From positions 1 to 64,000 of the forward strand of contig NZ_BOMG01000108.1 of NCBI RefSeq assembly GCF_016862075.1: a stretch of DNA of 64,000 nt, written 5' to 3'. Under the pieces are notes generated by a model. It ran no database searches. It was not told the origin of the DNA and saw nothing but the letters and a program-made list of their open reading frames with translations. Positions 8,093 through 16,593 of the stretch are shown piece after piece. Within the stretch, counting starts at the first letter, position 1. Every line of letters starts with the position of its first letter. The position numbers and the translations under genes are program-made. This stretch comes from Actinoplanes couchii (GTDB lineage: Bacteria > Actinomycetota > Actinomycetes > Mycobacteriales > Micromonosporaceae).

Positions 8093-9225
8093 CCTCCTAC
8101 CGGGACGACGACTACGCCCACGACCTCACCGCCCACGAACGCGAAACCCTCAACACCCTGGTCAAACACATCCAGACCCCATTGCCGGTACGCGGCCGCC
8201 CTCTCGCCCCCGAAACCGGCCCACCGGAGGCCACGTCCACTGCGCGGCGTCGCCCCCTCGGGCCCGAGACCGGCCCACCGGAAGTCACGTCCACTGCGCG
8301 GCGTCGCCCCCTCGGGCCCGAGACCGAGCCGCCGGACGGCACGTCCACGGTGCGGCGCCGACGACTGGTTCCGGTGGCCGCCGCCGCGGCGGTGCTGGTC
8401 GGCCTGTCGGGTCTGTTCGTCCTCCGGCCGGAACCGTCGCCCCCGCCCGTCACCGCCCCCACCAGCACACCCGCGCCGGCCGAGGTGCTCGATTCCCTCG
8501 CCACCGCCGCCGGCCGGCAGACCACCGCCACCGGTGGCTACCTGCACCGCGACGACACCGTCCTGGTCGTCACCGGCATCCCGGCGAACTGCGTGATCAC
8601 CGCTGTGTCGGTGCGGACCTGGACCCCGGCCGGTTCACCCGCGGCCCCGGTCACCGGCCACCTGACCGTCGCCCTGGCGAAACCACCCGCAGCCACGGCG
8701 GCCGAGGCAGGCTGCGGTCCCGGAGCAGAGATCACCGCCGCCCGCACCCTGTTCGACGGCGAGACCACCGACGCCGCCGCCCGCTGGGCCCAGCTACCGC
8801 TCCCCGCCGGCCTGCCCTACCCTGGCCCGCGAACGGTCAGCACCACCTTCAACCTCGGCGGCCGCATCCCCGCCACCGAGAAGAAACTGACCTTGGCGAT
8901 CGGCAAACTGTGTGTCAACGCGGCCACCACCGACTGCTCAGCCCTGCGCTGGACCGCGCTGACCGGCATCCTCACCAGCCCCGAATCCACCCCGCCCGAA
9001 CGGGCCCTGGCACTGCGCCTAGCCGCCACGATCCCCGGCACCACCGTGCTCCCGCACCACAGCGGGGTGACCCTGCGCGTGCCCCACGAATCGGGAACCG
9101 CCGACCTGACCTTCGACCCGTCCACCGGCGACCTGCTGCAAACGACGACCCGAACCACCGACGGCACCCGGTCCGACACCACCCTCCACGGCACCCACAC
9201 CCGGACGGCCACCACCCGCCCCTGA
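8089..9225 (+). CDS. CU044_5270-like membrane protein, sigma-factor partner
   Basis: The 378-aa protein has a cytoplasmic N-terminus of about 95 residues, one membrane segment (VPVAAAAAVLVGLSGLFVL) and a large extracytoplasmic domain. This topology and its position, overlapping the sigma gene by ATGA, match proteins that accompany ECF factors in Actinobacteria and may act as anti-sigma factor or sensor; no zinc anti-sigma HxxxCxxC motif is visible. The N-terminal part carries three near-identical 18-residue units (DNA 8188-8349). Start chosen at the overlap rather than the longer open frame. Confidence 0.75.
   Translation: MTSYRDDDYAHDLTAHERETLNTLVKHIQTPLPVRGRPLAPETGPPEATSTARRRPLGPETGPPEVTSTARRRPLGPETEPPDGTSTVRRRRLVPVAAAAAVLVGLSGLFVLRPEPSPPPVTAPTSTPAPAEVLDSLATAAGRQTTATGGYLHRDDTVLVVTGIPANCVITAVSVRTWTPAGSPAAPVTGHLTVALAKPPAATAAEAGCGPGAEITAARTLFDGETTDAAARWAQLPLPAGLPYPGPRTVSTTFNLGGRIPATEKKLTLAIGKLCVNAATTDCSALRWTALTGILTSPESTPPERALALRLAATIPGTTVLPHHSGVTLRVPHESGTADLTFDPSTGDLLQTTTRTTDGTRSDTTLHGTHTRTATTRP
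8188..8349 (+). repeat. Three tandem 54-bp coding repeats
   Basis: Units 8188-8241, 8242-8295 and 8296-8349 encode ARRRPLGPETGPPEVTST-like 18-mers. Units 2 and 3 are nearly identical in DNA; unit 1 has diverged. They lie in the cytoplasmic tail just before the membrane segment. Confidence 0.9.
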
Positions 9226-9245
9226 CCTCCCGTGGCAGCCTCAGG

Positions 9246-10073
9246 TCAGTCGCCGGTCGGGAAGCTGCTCACCTCGACCTCGGCGATCAGGGTTCCCGCC
9301 AGCGGATCACGGGCGTGCAGGGTGTGGAAGACCGGGGAGTACGGGCCGCCGAGGTCGATGACGGCCGCGCCCGGGCCCTGAACGAAACGGACCAAGTGGT
9401 CCGCGGCGGTCAGGTCGATCCGGGACACCACGCCGGGGCCGACCCACACCGGCACACCCCGCAGGAAGCCGGACAACTGCAGGTGGAAATGGCCGGTGAC
9501 AACCGCCTGCACGTCGGTGCCGGCGATGACGTCCCCGAGCGCCGCCGCGTTACGCAGGTTGATCGTGCCGAGGTGAACCGGCGCGGCCGGGGCGATCGGC
9601 GGGTGGTGCAACACGACCACCGTGCCGGCCGGGGCGGGAGTGGCCAACTCCGAACCGAGCCACTCCAGCTGGTCGTCGCTGACATGGCCGTGGATCCGGC
9701 CGGGCACCAGGCTGTCCAGCGTGACGATCCGCAGCCCGCCGACCTCGCTGACGGCGGAGCAGTCCGGCCCCGTACGGACATCCTTGTTGAAGTGCCCGCT
9801 GCCGAAGACCTCCCGGAACGCCTCCCGGGAATCGTGATTGCCGGTGCAGTAGAAATGCGGGATCCCACGCTCCCGGGCGAACGTGCCGACCTTCTCCAGC
9901 AGGATCGCGCAGCCCTCGGCGGAACCGTCGTCGGCGAGATCCCCGGACACGATCACCGCGTCGAATCCCGCCTGATCAGCCACGTCGAGAAGAACACGGT
10001 CGACGGCCGCCGCGGCATCAACCTGCGGATGCCGCAAATGCGTGTCGGACAGGTGCAGAAGTCGATGAACCAC
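9246..10073 (-). CDS. Calcineurin-type metallophosphoesterase
   Basis: Binuclear-metal phosphoesterase of the CpdA/cyclic-nucleotide phosphodiesterase type. The metal motifs are in order: LSDTHLRH (D-x-H), VSGDLADD (G-D), TGNHDS (G-N-H-D), then GHFH near the C-terminus. The substrate could be cyclic AMP or another phosphodiester. I prefer the GTG at 10073, which is 9 bases from GAGGAG; the open frame reaches 10109. It is flanked by genes on the opposite strand and looks monocistronic. Confidence 0.9.
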   Translation of the reverse strand: MVHRLLHLSDTHLRHPQVDAAAAVDRVLLDVADQAGFDAVIVSGDLADDGSAEGCAILLEKVGTFARERGIPHFYCTGNHDSREAFREVFGSGHFNKDVRTGPDCSAVSEVGGLRIVTLDSLVPGRIHGHVSDDQLEWLGSELATPAPAGTVVVLHHPPIAPAAPVHLGTINLRNAAALGDVIAGTDVQAVVTGHFHLQLSGFLRGVPVWVGPGVVSRIDLTAADHLVRFVQGPGAAVIDLGGPYSPVFHTLHARDPLAGTLIAEVEVSSFPTGD

Positions 10074-10182
10074 GATCACACTCTCCTCATCGTGCTCGAT
10101 GAGGAGCACCCAGGCGGTCGATGCTCCGGCTGCACTCCCCGGTGGTCAGCCCACCCGCGCCAGTCGTGTACAGAAACACGCT

Positions 10183-10701
10183 ATGACTCCCGAACCGGGC
10201 CCGCAACCCGTATCCGTCACCGTCGTCCGGGACGGCGCCGTCCGCGCGCCCGGATATCGCGACGGGAAGGCGATCGTCTATGACTGGGCCTTTCCGTGGA
10301 ACGGCGTGATCCTGCAACAACGCAGTTTTGTCCTGCTCGACACCGGATTCCAGATCAACCAGGCGGTGACCTTTCCGGAACAGCAGCGGGGCTGGTGGTA
10401 CTGCGATCTCGTCCGGGTCACCGACGAGGGCGACGTGGTGCACGTCGACGACCACTGGATCGACGTGATCGTCGGCCCGCCGGACCATCCGTACCGTGTT
10501 CTCGACCTGGACGAATACGCCGACGCGATCGCCGAGGGCGCCATCGACACCGCGACCGGGATCGACGGTCTGCGCCGCACCCAGCACTTCCTCGACCAGC
10601 ACCTGAACCGCCGCCACGACACCCGCCGGGACATCTGGCCGGACTTCCCGCCGCGGGCGATCACCAACCTCGCCCAGCTGCCGCCCGCGACGTTCCCCTG
10701 A
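10183..10701 (+). CDS. DUF402 domain protein
   Basis: A 172-aa protein with the DUF402 fold signature (RGWWYCDLV, then VHVDDHWIDVIV, and DLDEYADAI). Characterised DUF402 members are nucleoside di/triphosphatases or parts of ribonuclease-related proteins, with conserved Asp/Glu residues coordinating divalent metal; the acidic residues of DLDEYADAI are present here. The ATG at 10183 was chosen because the upstream frame is not protein-like. Convergent with the phosphotransferase gene, from which a short GC palindrome separates it. Confidence 0.85.
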   Translation: MTPEPGPQPVSVTVVRDGAVRAPGYRDGKAIVYDWAFPWNGVILQQRSFVLLDTGFQINQAVTFPEQQRGWWYCDLVRVTDEGDVVHVDDHWIDVIVGPPDHPYRVLDLDEYADAIAEGAIDTATGIDGLRRTQHFLDQHLNRRHDTRRDIWPDFPPRAITNLAQLPPATFP

Positions 10702-10703
10702 GC

Positions 10704-10717
10704 CGGGCCGCGGCCCG
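10704..10717. terminator. Short GC palindrome between convergent genes
   Basis: CGGGCCGCGGCCCG is a perfect 14-base palindrome that fills the 17-base gap between two convergent stops. It could terminate both transcripts; no T-run follows. Confidence 0.4.
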
Positions 10718-10718
10718 T

Positions 10719-11621
10719 TCACCTGAGCCGCGCCGCCAGCCACCGCAGCGTGTGCGTGCCCTGCTCCTGCTGCATCTGCCGGAGCCGGGGGAGGCCAGAC
10801 AGGTGCCACTCGCGCCAGGCGCGGCCGGCCAGCCCGGCCAGGGCCACGTTCACCGCGTCGGCGGGCGCATCCGACCAGCAGGAACTCCGCAGCACCCGCT
10901 CGGGGTCGTGACCGCACGCGGCCAGGTCGGGCGCCAGCCGCACCAGGTCCAGCCAGCCCGGCGCCGTCCACAGATGTGTCCAGTCCACGATCCGCAGTGA
11001 TCCATCGGGTTCCCGTATGACGTTGTCGCGCCGCAGGTCACCGTGGTGCAGAGCGGTTCCGGGCGCAAGGGCGTCGATCCATCTGCTTTCCAGATCAGCC
11101 AGCAGTTCGAGCGGCAGATCCACCGGCAGCGTCAGTCCGCGGAGATGATCCACGGCGATGCCGCCGGTCCGCCCGGCCAGCGCCTGCCAGGTGCCGAGCA
11201 AAGGCAGGAAGCTTTGCGTGTACGGGGTGACACCGGGCACCCGGCACGGCGCCGCCCGATCCCGCAGCCGAGCCACGGCCCGCAGGACGTGGGGCAGGTC
11301 AGCGGCCTCCCACCGGGTCACCGTCTCGCCCTCGACCACCTCGTATGCTGCCATCCGCCACGAACCGAGCACGGCGGAACCGACCAGCCGCGGGGCCAGC
11401 GCACCGGCCGCCGGAGCCAGGACCACACCCGCCTGCACCGCCTCGCCGAGACCCTCACCGACCGGTCCCGCCTTGACGAACAGCGTGTCGTTCACGACCG
11501 AGGCGATCGCCGGAGTGAAACCGGCGTCGGCCGGCCGCTCGCTGACGATCGGCCCACCCAGCAGATCCGCCACCGCGGCCCGCACGTCAACGGGCGCATC
11601 GGCAAGCCGGGGCCTATCCAT
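10719..11621 (-). CDS. Aminoglycoside/APH-type phosphotransferase family protein
   Basis: Kinase-like fold of 300 aa. The catalytic loop HHGDLRRDNV and metal-binding IVDWTH are present, with a ligand-binding Lys region (LFVKAGPVG) near the N-terminus. The family includes antibiotic and homoserine or choline kinases and many proteins of unknown substrate, so resistance should not be assumed. I chose the ATG at 11621, inside the last codons of the MFS gene (ATGGATAG, 8-base overlap); a longer open frame to 11714 would add a Val-Lys repeat that is simply the second reading of the MFS tandem repeat. A second family member is at 51858. Confidence 0.88.
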   Translation of the reverse strand: MDRPRLADAPVDVRAAVADLLGGPIVSERPADAGFTPAIASVVNDTLFVKAGPVGEGLGEAVQAGVVLAPAAGALAPRLVGSAVLGSWRMAAYEVVEGETVTRWEAADLPHVLRAVARLRDRAAPCRVPGVTPYTQSFLPLLGTWQALAGRTGGIAVDHLRGLTLPVDLPLELLADLESRWIDALAPGTALHHGDLRRDNVIREPDGSLRIVDWTHLWTAPGWLDLVRLAPDLAACGHDPERVLRSSCWSDAPADAVNVALAGLAGRAWREWHLSGLPRLRQMQQEQGTHTLRWLAARLR

Positions 11622-12774
11622 CGGCTTCACGCCCTTCACGCCCTTCACTGACTTCACTGACTTCATGGGTTTCACGGGTTTCACGGGCCGAGCCCACCGC
11701 GAACGCGACCCCACCCACCCCGGCCACCGCCCCGCACAACAGCAGGGTCGCCCGGTAGCCGAGGTGTTCGACAGCCGCCCCGGCCAGAATCCCCGAGATC
11801 AACAGGCCGGTGGTCGAAGCATTGGAGAACAACGTGGTCGCCCGCCCGGTAGCCGGTGCGAGCCGTTCCTGGAAATAGCGGATTCCCGCCGTCCCGACGA
11901 TCGCGATCCCGGCGGCCCGCAAAAATTGCCCGAGCACCAGCATCAGCATGCCGGGGGAGACCACGGTCAATGCGAAATAGCCGGCGAACGACCCGAACCC
12001 GCCGAGGATCACCGCCCGCTGACTCCACCGCACCGGCACCGCGGCCAGAGCCAGGGTCGCCACCACCTCGACGGCGGCACACACGCTGGACAGCACCCCG
12101 ATCGCCGAAGCCGGTTGGTGCAACTCCCGGGTGACGAACAGCGGCAGGGCCAGCCCACCGGCGAACATCGCGGTGAAGAACAGCATCACCCCGACGGTGA
12201 CCAGGACCGGCGTGTCACCCTTCGTCGACCCGGCCGCCTCGACCGGCCCGGGCCGCGGCACCGCCAGCACCACCAGCGCGGTGGCGAAGAACGCCCCGGC
12301 GGCCGCCCACATCAGCCATGACCAGCCACCCCGGGACAACACCAGCGCCCCGAGCAGCGGACCACCGGCCCAGGCCAGCGACCACGCCGACCGCAGCACC
12401 GGTGTAGCCCGAGGCCCGGCGACACCGGCACCCAGGGCGAACATCTGCGGGTACGCCGCACCCAGCGCCCCGAGAACCGTCGCGGCCATCAGCAGCAGCA
12501 CGACGAAACTCGACACCTGGGGCAGCAGCAGATACCCCGCCGACCCCAGGACCAGCACGACAACCACGTAGAGCCGGGCCGGTCTCCGATCGAACGAGCG
12601 CCCCAGCCACCAGCTGATCGTGATCCCGCCGAGCGCATACACCGACGACCACACCCCGAGCTGCAGCGGCGTCAATCCGACCGCGTCAGCACCGAACAGA
12701 ATGATGTACGACCCCACCATCGCATCGGCGACACCGAGCAACAGCACGGCGGCGAACAGGGTGACGGTGGGCAC
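11614..12774 (-). CDS. MFS transporter, sugar-efflux/Tet-like
   Basis: Major facilitator of 386 aa with 12 predicted membrane segments. The A-like motif after TM2 (WWLGRSFDRRPARLY) is visible. Family role is proton-driven efflux or uptake; the cargo is unknown. The C-terminal tail is a low-complexity run of RET/SEV/REG triplets produced by a 9-base tandem repeat (11626-11688). Its stop overlaps the phosphotransferase start, so both are one unit. The start is GTG at 12774 and the gene is divergent from the P-loop gene at 12807. Confidence 0.9.
   Translation of the reverse strand: MPTVTLFAAVLLLGVADAMVGSYIILFGADAVGLTPLQLGVWSSVYALGGITISWWLGRSFDRRPARLYVVVVLVLGSAGYLLLPQVSSFVVLLLMAATVLGALGAAYPQMFALGAGVAGPRATPVLRSAWSLAWAGGPLLGALVLSRGGWSWLMWAAAGAFFATALVVLAVPRPGPVEAAGSTKGDTPVLVTVGVMLFFTAMFAGGLALPLFVTRELHQPASAIGVLSSVCAAVEVVATLALAAVPVRWSQRAVILGGFGSFAGYFALTVVSPGMLMLVLGQFLRAAGIAIVGTAGIRYFQERLAPATGRATTLFSNASTTGLLISGILAGAAVEHLGYRATLLLCGAVAGVGGVAFAVGSARETRETHEVSEVSEGREGREADG
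11626..11688. repeat. Seven 9-bp tandem repeats at gene end
   Basis: Seven consecutive 9-base units, all starting TTCA on the plus strand (TTCACGCCC twice, TTCACTGAC twice, TTCATGGGT, TTCACGGGT, TTCACGGGC). They encode the C-terminal tail of the MFS protein and lie just upstream of the phosphotransferase start. Confidence 0.9.
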
Positions 12775-12806
12775 CGCAAAGTCGTACCAGAAATTATCCT
12801 GTCTCG

Positions 12807-13469
12807 ATGTTATTTACCGTCGTGGGGTCCAGCTGCTCCGGCAAGACAGCCGCGGCCCGAGCCGTCGAAGCCCTGGCAGCAGGCACGGGTGACGGCCTGG
12901 TGGTGCACGACTTCGACGAGATCGGGGTGCCGCCCGGTGCCGGCGCGGGGTGGCGGCACCGGGCCACCGAGGCGTGGATCCGGCGGGCGCTGGAGTACCA
13001 GGCAGCCGGCGTCGACGTGCTGCTGACCGGCCAGTCGCCGCTGGGGGAGGTGCTGGCCTGCCCGTCGGCCACCGCCCTCGACGGGATCGCCGCCTGTCTG
13101 ATCGACGTCGCCGACCCGGTGCGGCTGCGCCGGCTCGAGGAACGCGACCCGGAAAAATGGGACGACCGGACGAAGGAGGCGTTCCTCGGCTGGGCACAGT
13201 GGCTCCGAGGACATGCCGCAGACCCACAGCACCGACCGGAAGCGATCACCGCCGCGGGTGGCGAGGACATGCGCTGGTCCCGGTGGTCCGCCTGGTCCGG
13301 CTCCGACCCCCGATGGGCGGTCCCCACCATCGACACCACCGGTCGTACGATCGAAGAAACCGCCCTCGTCCTGCACAGCTGGATCACCGGAGCCCGCCGC
13401 GCCCGGCTCAACGGCCACCTGCCGCTGGCCCCGGGCTGGGCAGACCACCATCCGCCGGTTCCGCGGTAG
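12807..13469 (+). CDS. P-loop kinase-like protein
   Basis: The N-terminus LFTVVGSSCSGKTAAARAVE is a Walker A P-loop, followed by VHDFDEIGVP, which looks like a Walker B or substrate-binding Asp. The rest is helical and ends in a small C-terminal extension. It resembles small-molecule kinases or AAA-type ATPases of unknown substrate. No ribosome site precedes the ATG; instead TATCCT lies 6 bases upstream, suggesting a leaderless transcript. Its last 62 bases overlap the convergent acetyltransferase gene within a 30-base tandem repeat. Confidence 0.8.
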   Translation: MLFTVVGSSCSGKTAAARAVEALAAGTGDGLVVHDFDEIGVPPGAGAGWRHRATEAWIRRALEYQAAGVDVLLTGQSPLGEVLACPSATALDGIAACLIDVADPVRLRRLEERDPEKWDDRTKEAFLGWAQWLRGHAADPQHRPEAITAAGGEDMRWSRWSAWSGSDPRWAVPTIDTTGRTIEETALVLHSWITGARRARLNGHLPLAPGWADHHPPVPR

Positions 13470-14163
13470 GCAGATCGCCTTCCACCGGCCGCGGGGTGGG
13501 CAGATCGGCGTCGGTGATCGGGCGGACCACCCGGCAGGGTGTGCCGACCGCGACGGTCATCGGTGGGATGTCCCGGCTGACCACGCTGCCCGCGCCGATC
13601 ACCGCGCCGTGGCCGATGGTCACGCCCGGTAGCACCACCACGTTGCTGCCGATCCACACCCGGTCCCCGATGGAGATCGGTTTCGAGAACCGGCGGAAGT
13701 CCTCCCGCAGCGCCGGATGGATCGGATGTCCGGTGGTGGTCAGCGTGACCCCGGGCGCAATCATCACCCCGTGACCGATCCGGATCTCCACATCGTCGAC
13801 GAACGTCAGGTTGACGTTGCCGAAGAAGTCGTCACCGATGTGCACGTTGCTGCCGAATCCGGCATGAAACGGCGACAGCAGCACCGTCCGTTCCCCGACC
13901 GATCCCAGGATCCGTTCCAGCAGCTCACGCTTACGTTCGGTGTCGCCGGGCCGGGTGTTGTTGTAGTCGAAGATCAGCTCGGCCCGCCGGTTCGGGTTCT
14001 GGAAGGCCGCTTCCGTCTCGGTGTAGAACCCGTCCCGCCGGATCCGCTCCCGGACCTCCTCCCTTCCGTGCACCGCATCCTCCTCGCGAGTCCCGTTGTC
14101 TTCGCGAACCCTGTTGCCCTCGCGGCTCTCGGCGTTCTCTTCGCGGACTTCATCGGCGGACAC
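13408..14163 (-). CDS. Sugar O-acetyltransferase, LacA/Maa type
   Basis: Left-handed beta-helix acyltransferase using acetyl-CoA. The core runs from about residue 40 to 215 with the N-terminal Maa helix segment (FDYNNTRPGDTERKREL), the catalytic His in TTGHPIHP, and hexapeptide repeats (IGDRVWIGSNVVVLPGVTIGHGAVIGAGSVV). Likely substrates are maltose, galactosides or similar sugars. Odd features: a repetitive Arg/Glu-rich N-terminal extension of about 35 residues and a C-terminal tail of 10-residue repeats (LPTPRPVEGD and variants). It overlaps the MFS gene upstream by 14 bases, so they may be co-translated. Confidence 0.88.
   Translation of the reverse strand: MSADEVREENAESREGNRVREDNGTREEDAVHGREEVRERIRRDGFYTETEAAFQNPNRRAELIFDYNNTRPGDTERKRELLERILGSVGERTVLLSPFHAGFGSNVHIGDDFFGNVNLTFVDDVEIRIGHGVMIAPGVTLTTTGHPIHPALREDFRRFSKPISIGDRVWIGSNVVVLPGVTIGHGAVIGAGSVVSRDIPPMTVAVGTPCRVVRPITDADLPTPRPVEGDLPTAEPADGGLPSPGPAAGGR
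13438..13515. repeat. 30-bp tandem repeat across two convergent gene ends
   Basis: GGCAGA recurs with exact 30-base spacing (C of the motif at 13441, 13471 and 13501), about 2.5 copies. It encodes the acetyltransferase C-terminal tail and overlaps the last codons of the P-loop gene on the other strand. Confidence 0.75.
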
Positions 14164-15604
14164 CGGCGGCCCCCTTCCGGCTGTCGTGGTCGGCTTCTTT
14201 CCGAGCGCCGCGGTTTGTTCCTTTCCGAACGTTGTGCAGGAACAGCAGGCTCAGCGGCAGCGCGGCGGTCAGACCGGACAGGACCAGGAATCCAGACGAC
14301 CAGCCGTTCCGCTGCACGACGATACCGATCAGCGGCGCCGCGGTCGCGATCCCGAGCGCACTGGCCGAATTGATCCATGTCCACGCCTGGGTAGCGACCT
14401 CACGGGCGGTCACCTGCTGTACCAGAACCGCGCCGGGGATCACCACCAGCGCGACCACTCCACCGACCACCGCATACCCGGCGAACATCACCGGCACCGA
14501 CGGCGTCAGCGCCAGCAGCGCGCAACCAACCGTGAGGACCAGGCTCGCGACCGCCATCACGGTTCCCGGCCCACTTCTCGCAAGGTCGCCGTTCGTGAGG
14601 TCGCCGTTCGTGAGGCGTCCCTCCGCCAGGCCGCTTTCCCTCGGGCCGCCTTCCACCAGGTCGCTTCTTGTCGGCTTTCCTTCCGCGGGGCCGCTTTCCG
14701 TGGGGCCGTTCTCCGGCCGGTTGCCCTTGGCGAGATTGCCGTAGACCAGGCCCGCGACCAGGCTGACCGCCCCGGCCACCCCGGTGATCGCGCCGGTCAG
14801 CGCCCCGGAACCATGTGCGACCGCGAACCCGGCGATCGCCACCCCGATCCCGCCGAAGAACAACCCGAGCGCCAGGTTGGCCGCGAACAGGCCGAGGAAC
14901 CGCCGCTCGATCAGCCGCCGATCCATGATCAGCCCGGCCAGGCCGGCCGGTCCGGTCCCAGCCACGCCGGCCGTCCCCACCTCCGACGTGATCCCGGGCG
15001 CCGTTGCCGGCCCTGCCTCAGGTTCTGTCCCGGTTGCGGTCAGCAGCACCGCCAGACCGGAAACGACAAGGGCGACGGCCAGCCCCAGACCGGCCCACGG
15101 TAGGAACACCGCGCTCAAGCCGGTGACCAGAACCGGACCCACCAGGAAGGCCGTATCGTTCGCCGCGCCGTCCAGTGACATCCCCGCCGTCAGTACCCGC
15201 TCGTCCGGGCCGGCGACCCGCCGCCACCGCGCCGCGGACAGCGCCCCGATCGGCGGCACCGTCGTCCCTACCAGCGCGGCCAGCGGCAGCAGGATGCCGG
15301 CCGCCGCCGACCGGGCACATGCCACCACCAGCAGCGATGCCGCCACCGCGAAGACTCCGGCGGTGAACGGGACGACCCGCCGCTGGCCGTGCCGGTCGAC
15401 GAGGCGGGCGATCTGCGGCCCGGCGATCGCCTCGGCGGCCGCGAACATCCCGGCCGCCGTCCCAGCGAGCCCGAACGACCCGGACACCCCATACACCGCC
15501 CACATCACGGCGAGCCCGCTCATCGCCACCCCGAGCCGGGCGACCGCGGCGGACAGAAAGAACCGGGCGACCCCCGGAGACGACAAAATCCGACCTGTGA
15601 ACAA
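14150..15604 (-). CDS. MFS transporter with pentapeptide-repeat central loop
   Basis: Major facilitator of 484 aa with about 12 membrane segments. Between TM6 (ending SLVAGLVYG) and TM7 (starting TVMAVASLV) is an unusual hydrophilic loop of about 50 residues made of degenerate pentapeptides (ENGPT, ESGPA, EGKPT, NGDLT twice and others). The start appears to be TTG at 15604, since the next Met would delete TM1; no strong ribosome site is visible, so the N-terminus is uncertain. Cargo unknown. It precedes and overlaps the sugar acetyltransferase. Confidence 0.87.
   Translation of the reverse strand: MFTGRILSSPGVARFFLSAAVARLGVAMSGLAVMWAVYGVSGSFGLAGTAAGMFAAAEAIAGPQIARLVDRHGQRRVVPFTAGVFAVAASLLVVACARSAAAGILLPLAALVGTTVPPIGALSAARWRRVAGPDERVLTAGMSLDGAANDTAFLVGPVLVTGLSAVFLPWAGLGLAVALVVSGLAVLLTATGTEPEAGPATAPGITSEVGTAGVAGTGPAGLAGLIMDRRLIERRFLGLFAANLALGLFFGGIGVAIAGFAVAHGSGALTGAITGVAGAVSLVAGLVYGNLAKGNRPENGPTESGPAEGKPTRSDLVEGGPRESGLAEGRLTNGDLTNGDLARSGPGTVMAVASLVLTVGCALLALTPSVPVMFAGYAVVGGVVALVVIPGAVLVQQVTAREVATQAWTWINSASALGIATAAPLIGIVVQRNGWSSGFLVLSGLTAALPLSLLFLHNVRKGTNRGARKEADHDSRKGAAGVRR
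14580..14730. repeat. About ten 15-bp tandem repeats in MFS loop
   Basis: Degenerate 15-base units on the plus strand with a consensus close to GGCCGCTTTCCCTCG. They encode the cytoplasmic loop of the transporter. The same unit type reappears at 52272-52332 inside an unrelated phosphotransferase gene. Confidence 0.85.
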
Positions 15605-15672
15605 AGCAGAACCCCAGCGGTGGTGATCACCGCGAGCTGCCAGACAGGTCGGACTGGAACATCAACTCGCTC

Positions 15673-16365
15673 TTACGGCGCCGAACATACCTCAATGAAC
15701 TCCCGCGTGGCCAGAACCTGCTCGTCGTCGAGCCGGCGTAGCGCCCACGCCAGGTCGACCAGCTCGGGCAGCAGCGGGTGCGGCTGGCCCCACGGGATCT
15801 CGGCGGCCTCGATGCCGAGCAGCGCCGCCAGCTCGCCGACCGAGATGCCGATCAGCCGCGCGATCGGGTTCACGAACCGGTCGGCGAGCGGTATCCGGCC
15901 CGCCGTCGCCATCCAGTACGTCGACGTCGACACGTACGGGCCGCCGCCGAGAACCATCAGGACCTGGCTGTCCATCCGGATGTTGCGGTTGGCCAGCAGT
16001 CGCCGCAGCACCACCCCCGGTGTGGCGTCGTCACCGTCGTCCGGGAACGGCCGGTCCCGTCGCACCGGCCGCGCCGGCAGCTCCCGGACGAACCCGCGGA
16101 CCCGGGCGAACGCCGCCGGATCCAGGCGGCCGGCGCTCCAGAGAAGCCTCTTGACCCGTAACCGGTGCTCGAGCTGAGCCGGAGCCAGATCCTCCGGCAC
16201 CTCCAGTCCTGCGAACAGGAACAGATCCGCGGTGTGCAGCCCCAGTTCCGGTCCGAGCCGCCGCAGCAGCGTGTCGTCCACCGTCGTCTCCGGGTCGAGC
16301 GAGGGCAGGCCCCGCAGCTCCAGCAGCCGGGCGAGCCGAATTCCAAAGGGGACGAGACCGGTCAT
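15673..16365 (-). CDS. Uncharacterised protein, possible HTH (230 aa)
   Basis: I do not recognise a named family. The protein is soluble and helical. Two segments look like helix-turn-helix units of the XRE sort: LLANRNIRMDSQVLMVLGG in the middle and ARLIGISVGELAALLGIE near residue 180. A DNA-binding role is therefore possible but not shown. The ATG at 16365 begins MTGLVPFGIRLARLLELRG. It is divergent from the isomerase-like gene at 16594 across a stretch of about 230 bases with no other gene. Confidence 0.65.
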   Translation of the reverse strand: MTGLVPFGIRLARLLELRGLPSLDPETTVDDTLLRRLGPELGLHTADLFLFAGLEVPEDLAPAQLEHRLRVKRLLWSAGRLDPAAFARVRGFVRELPARPVRRDRPFPDDGDDATPGVVLRRLLANRNIRMDSQVLMVLGGGPYVSTSTYWMATAGRIPLADRFVNPIARLIGISVGELAALLGIEAAEIPWGQPHPLLPELVDLAWALRRLDDEQVLATREFIEVCSAP

Positions 16366-16593
16366 CGGCCCACGGTAGCGGTCCCTCCACCACGAGAAAC
16401 ACCGCGCGGTCCGGTATCGACATCAGCGGAAGCCAGGGCGCGGCCACGGTCACCTTCACACTCACGACCCGGTGACGGACCGATCGGTCCGGCTCCGCCT
16501 GATCGCCGCCCGGGGTCCGGCGGGTCGCCGCCTCGGTGTCCGACCAGATCCGGCATCCGTTCCCTGGCCGAGCCGAGGTCTAGCGTCAGGCTT

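Noticed and set aside
8188..8349. 54-base repeats as a CRISPR array
   Set aside because: The units are contiguous without spacers and are translated in frame inside a gene.
10719..11714. Phosphotransferase starting at 11714 with a Val-Lys repeat
   Set aside because: Those residues are the alternative reading of the MFS tandem repeat; ATG 11621 gives the family-like N-terminus.
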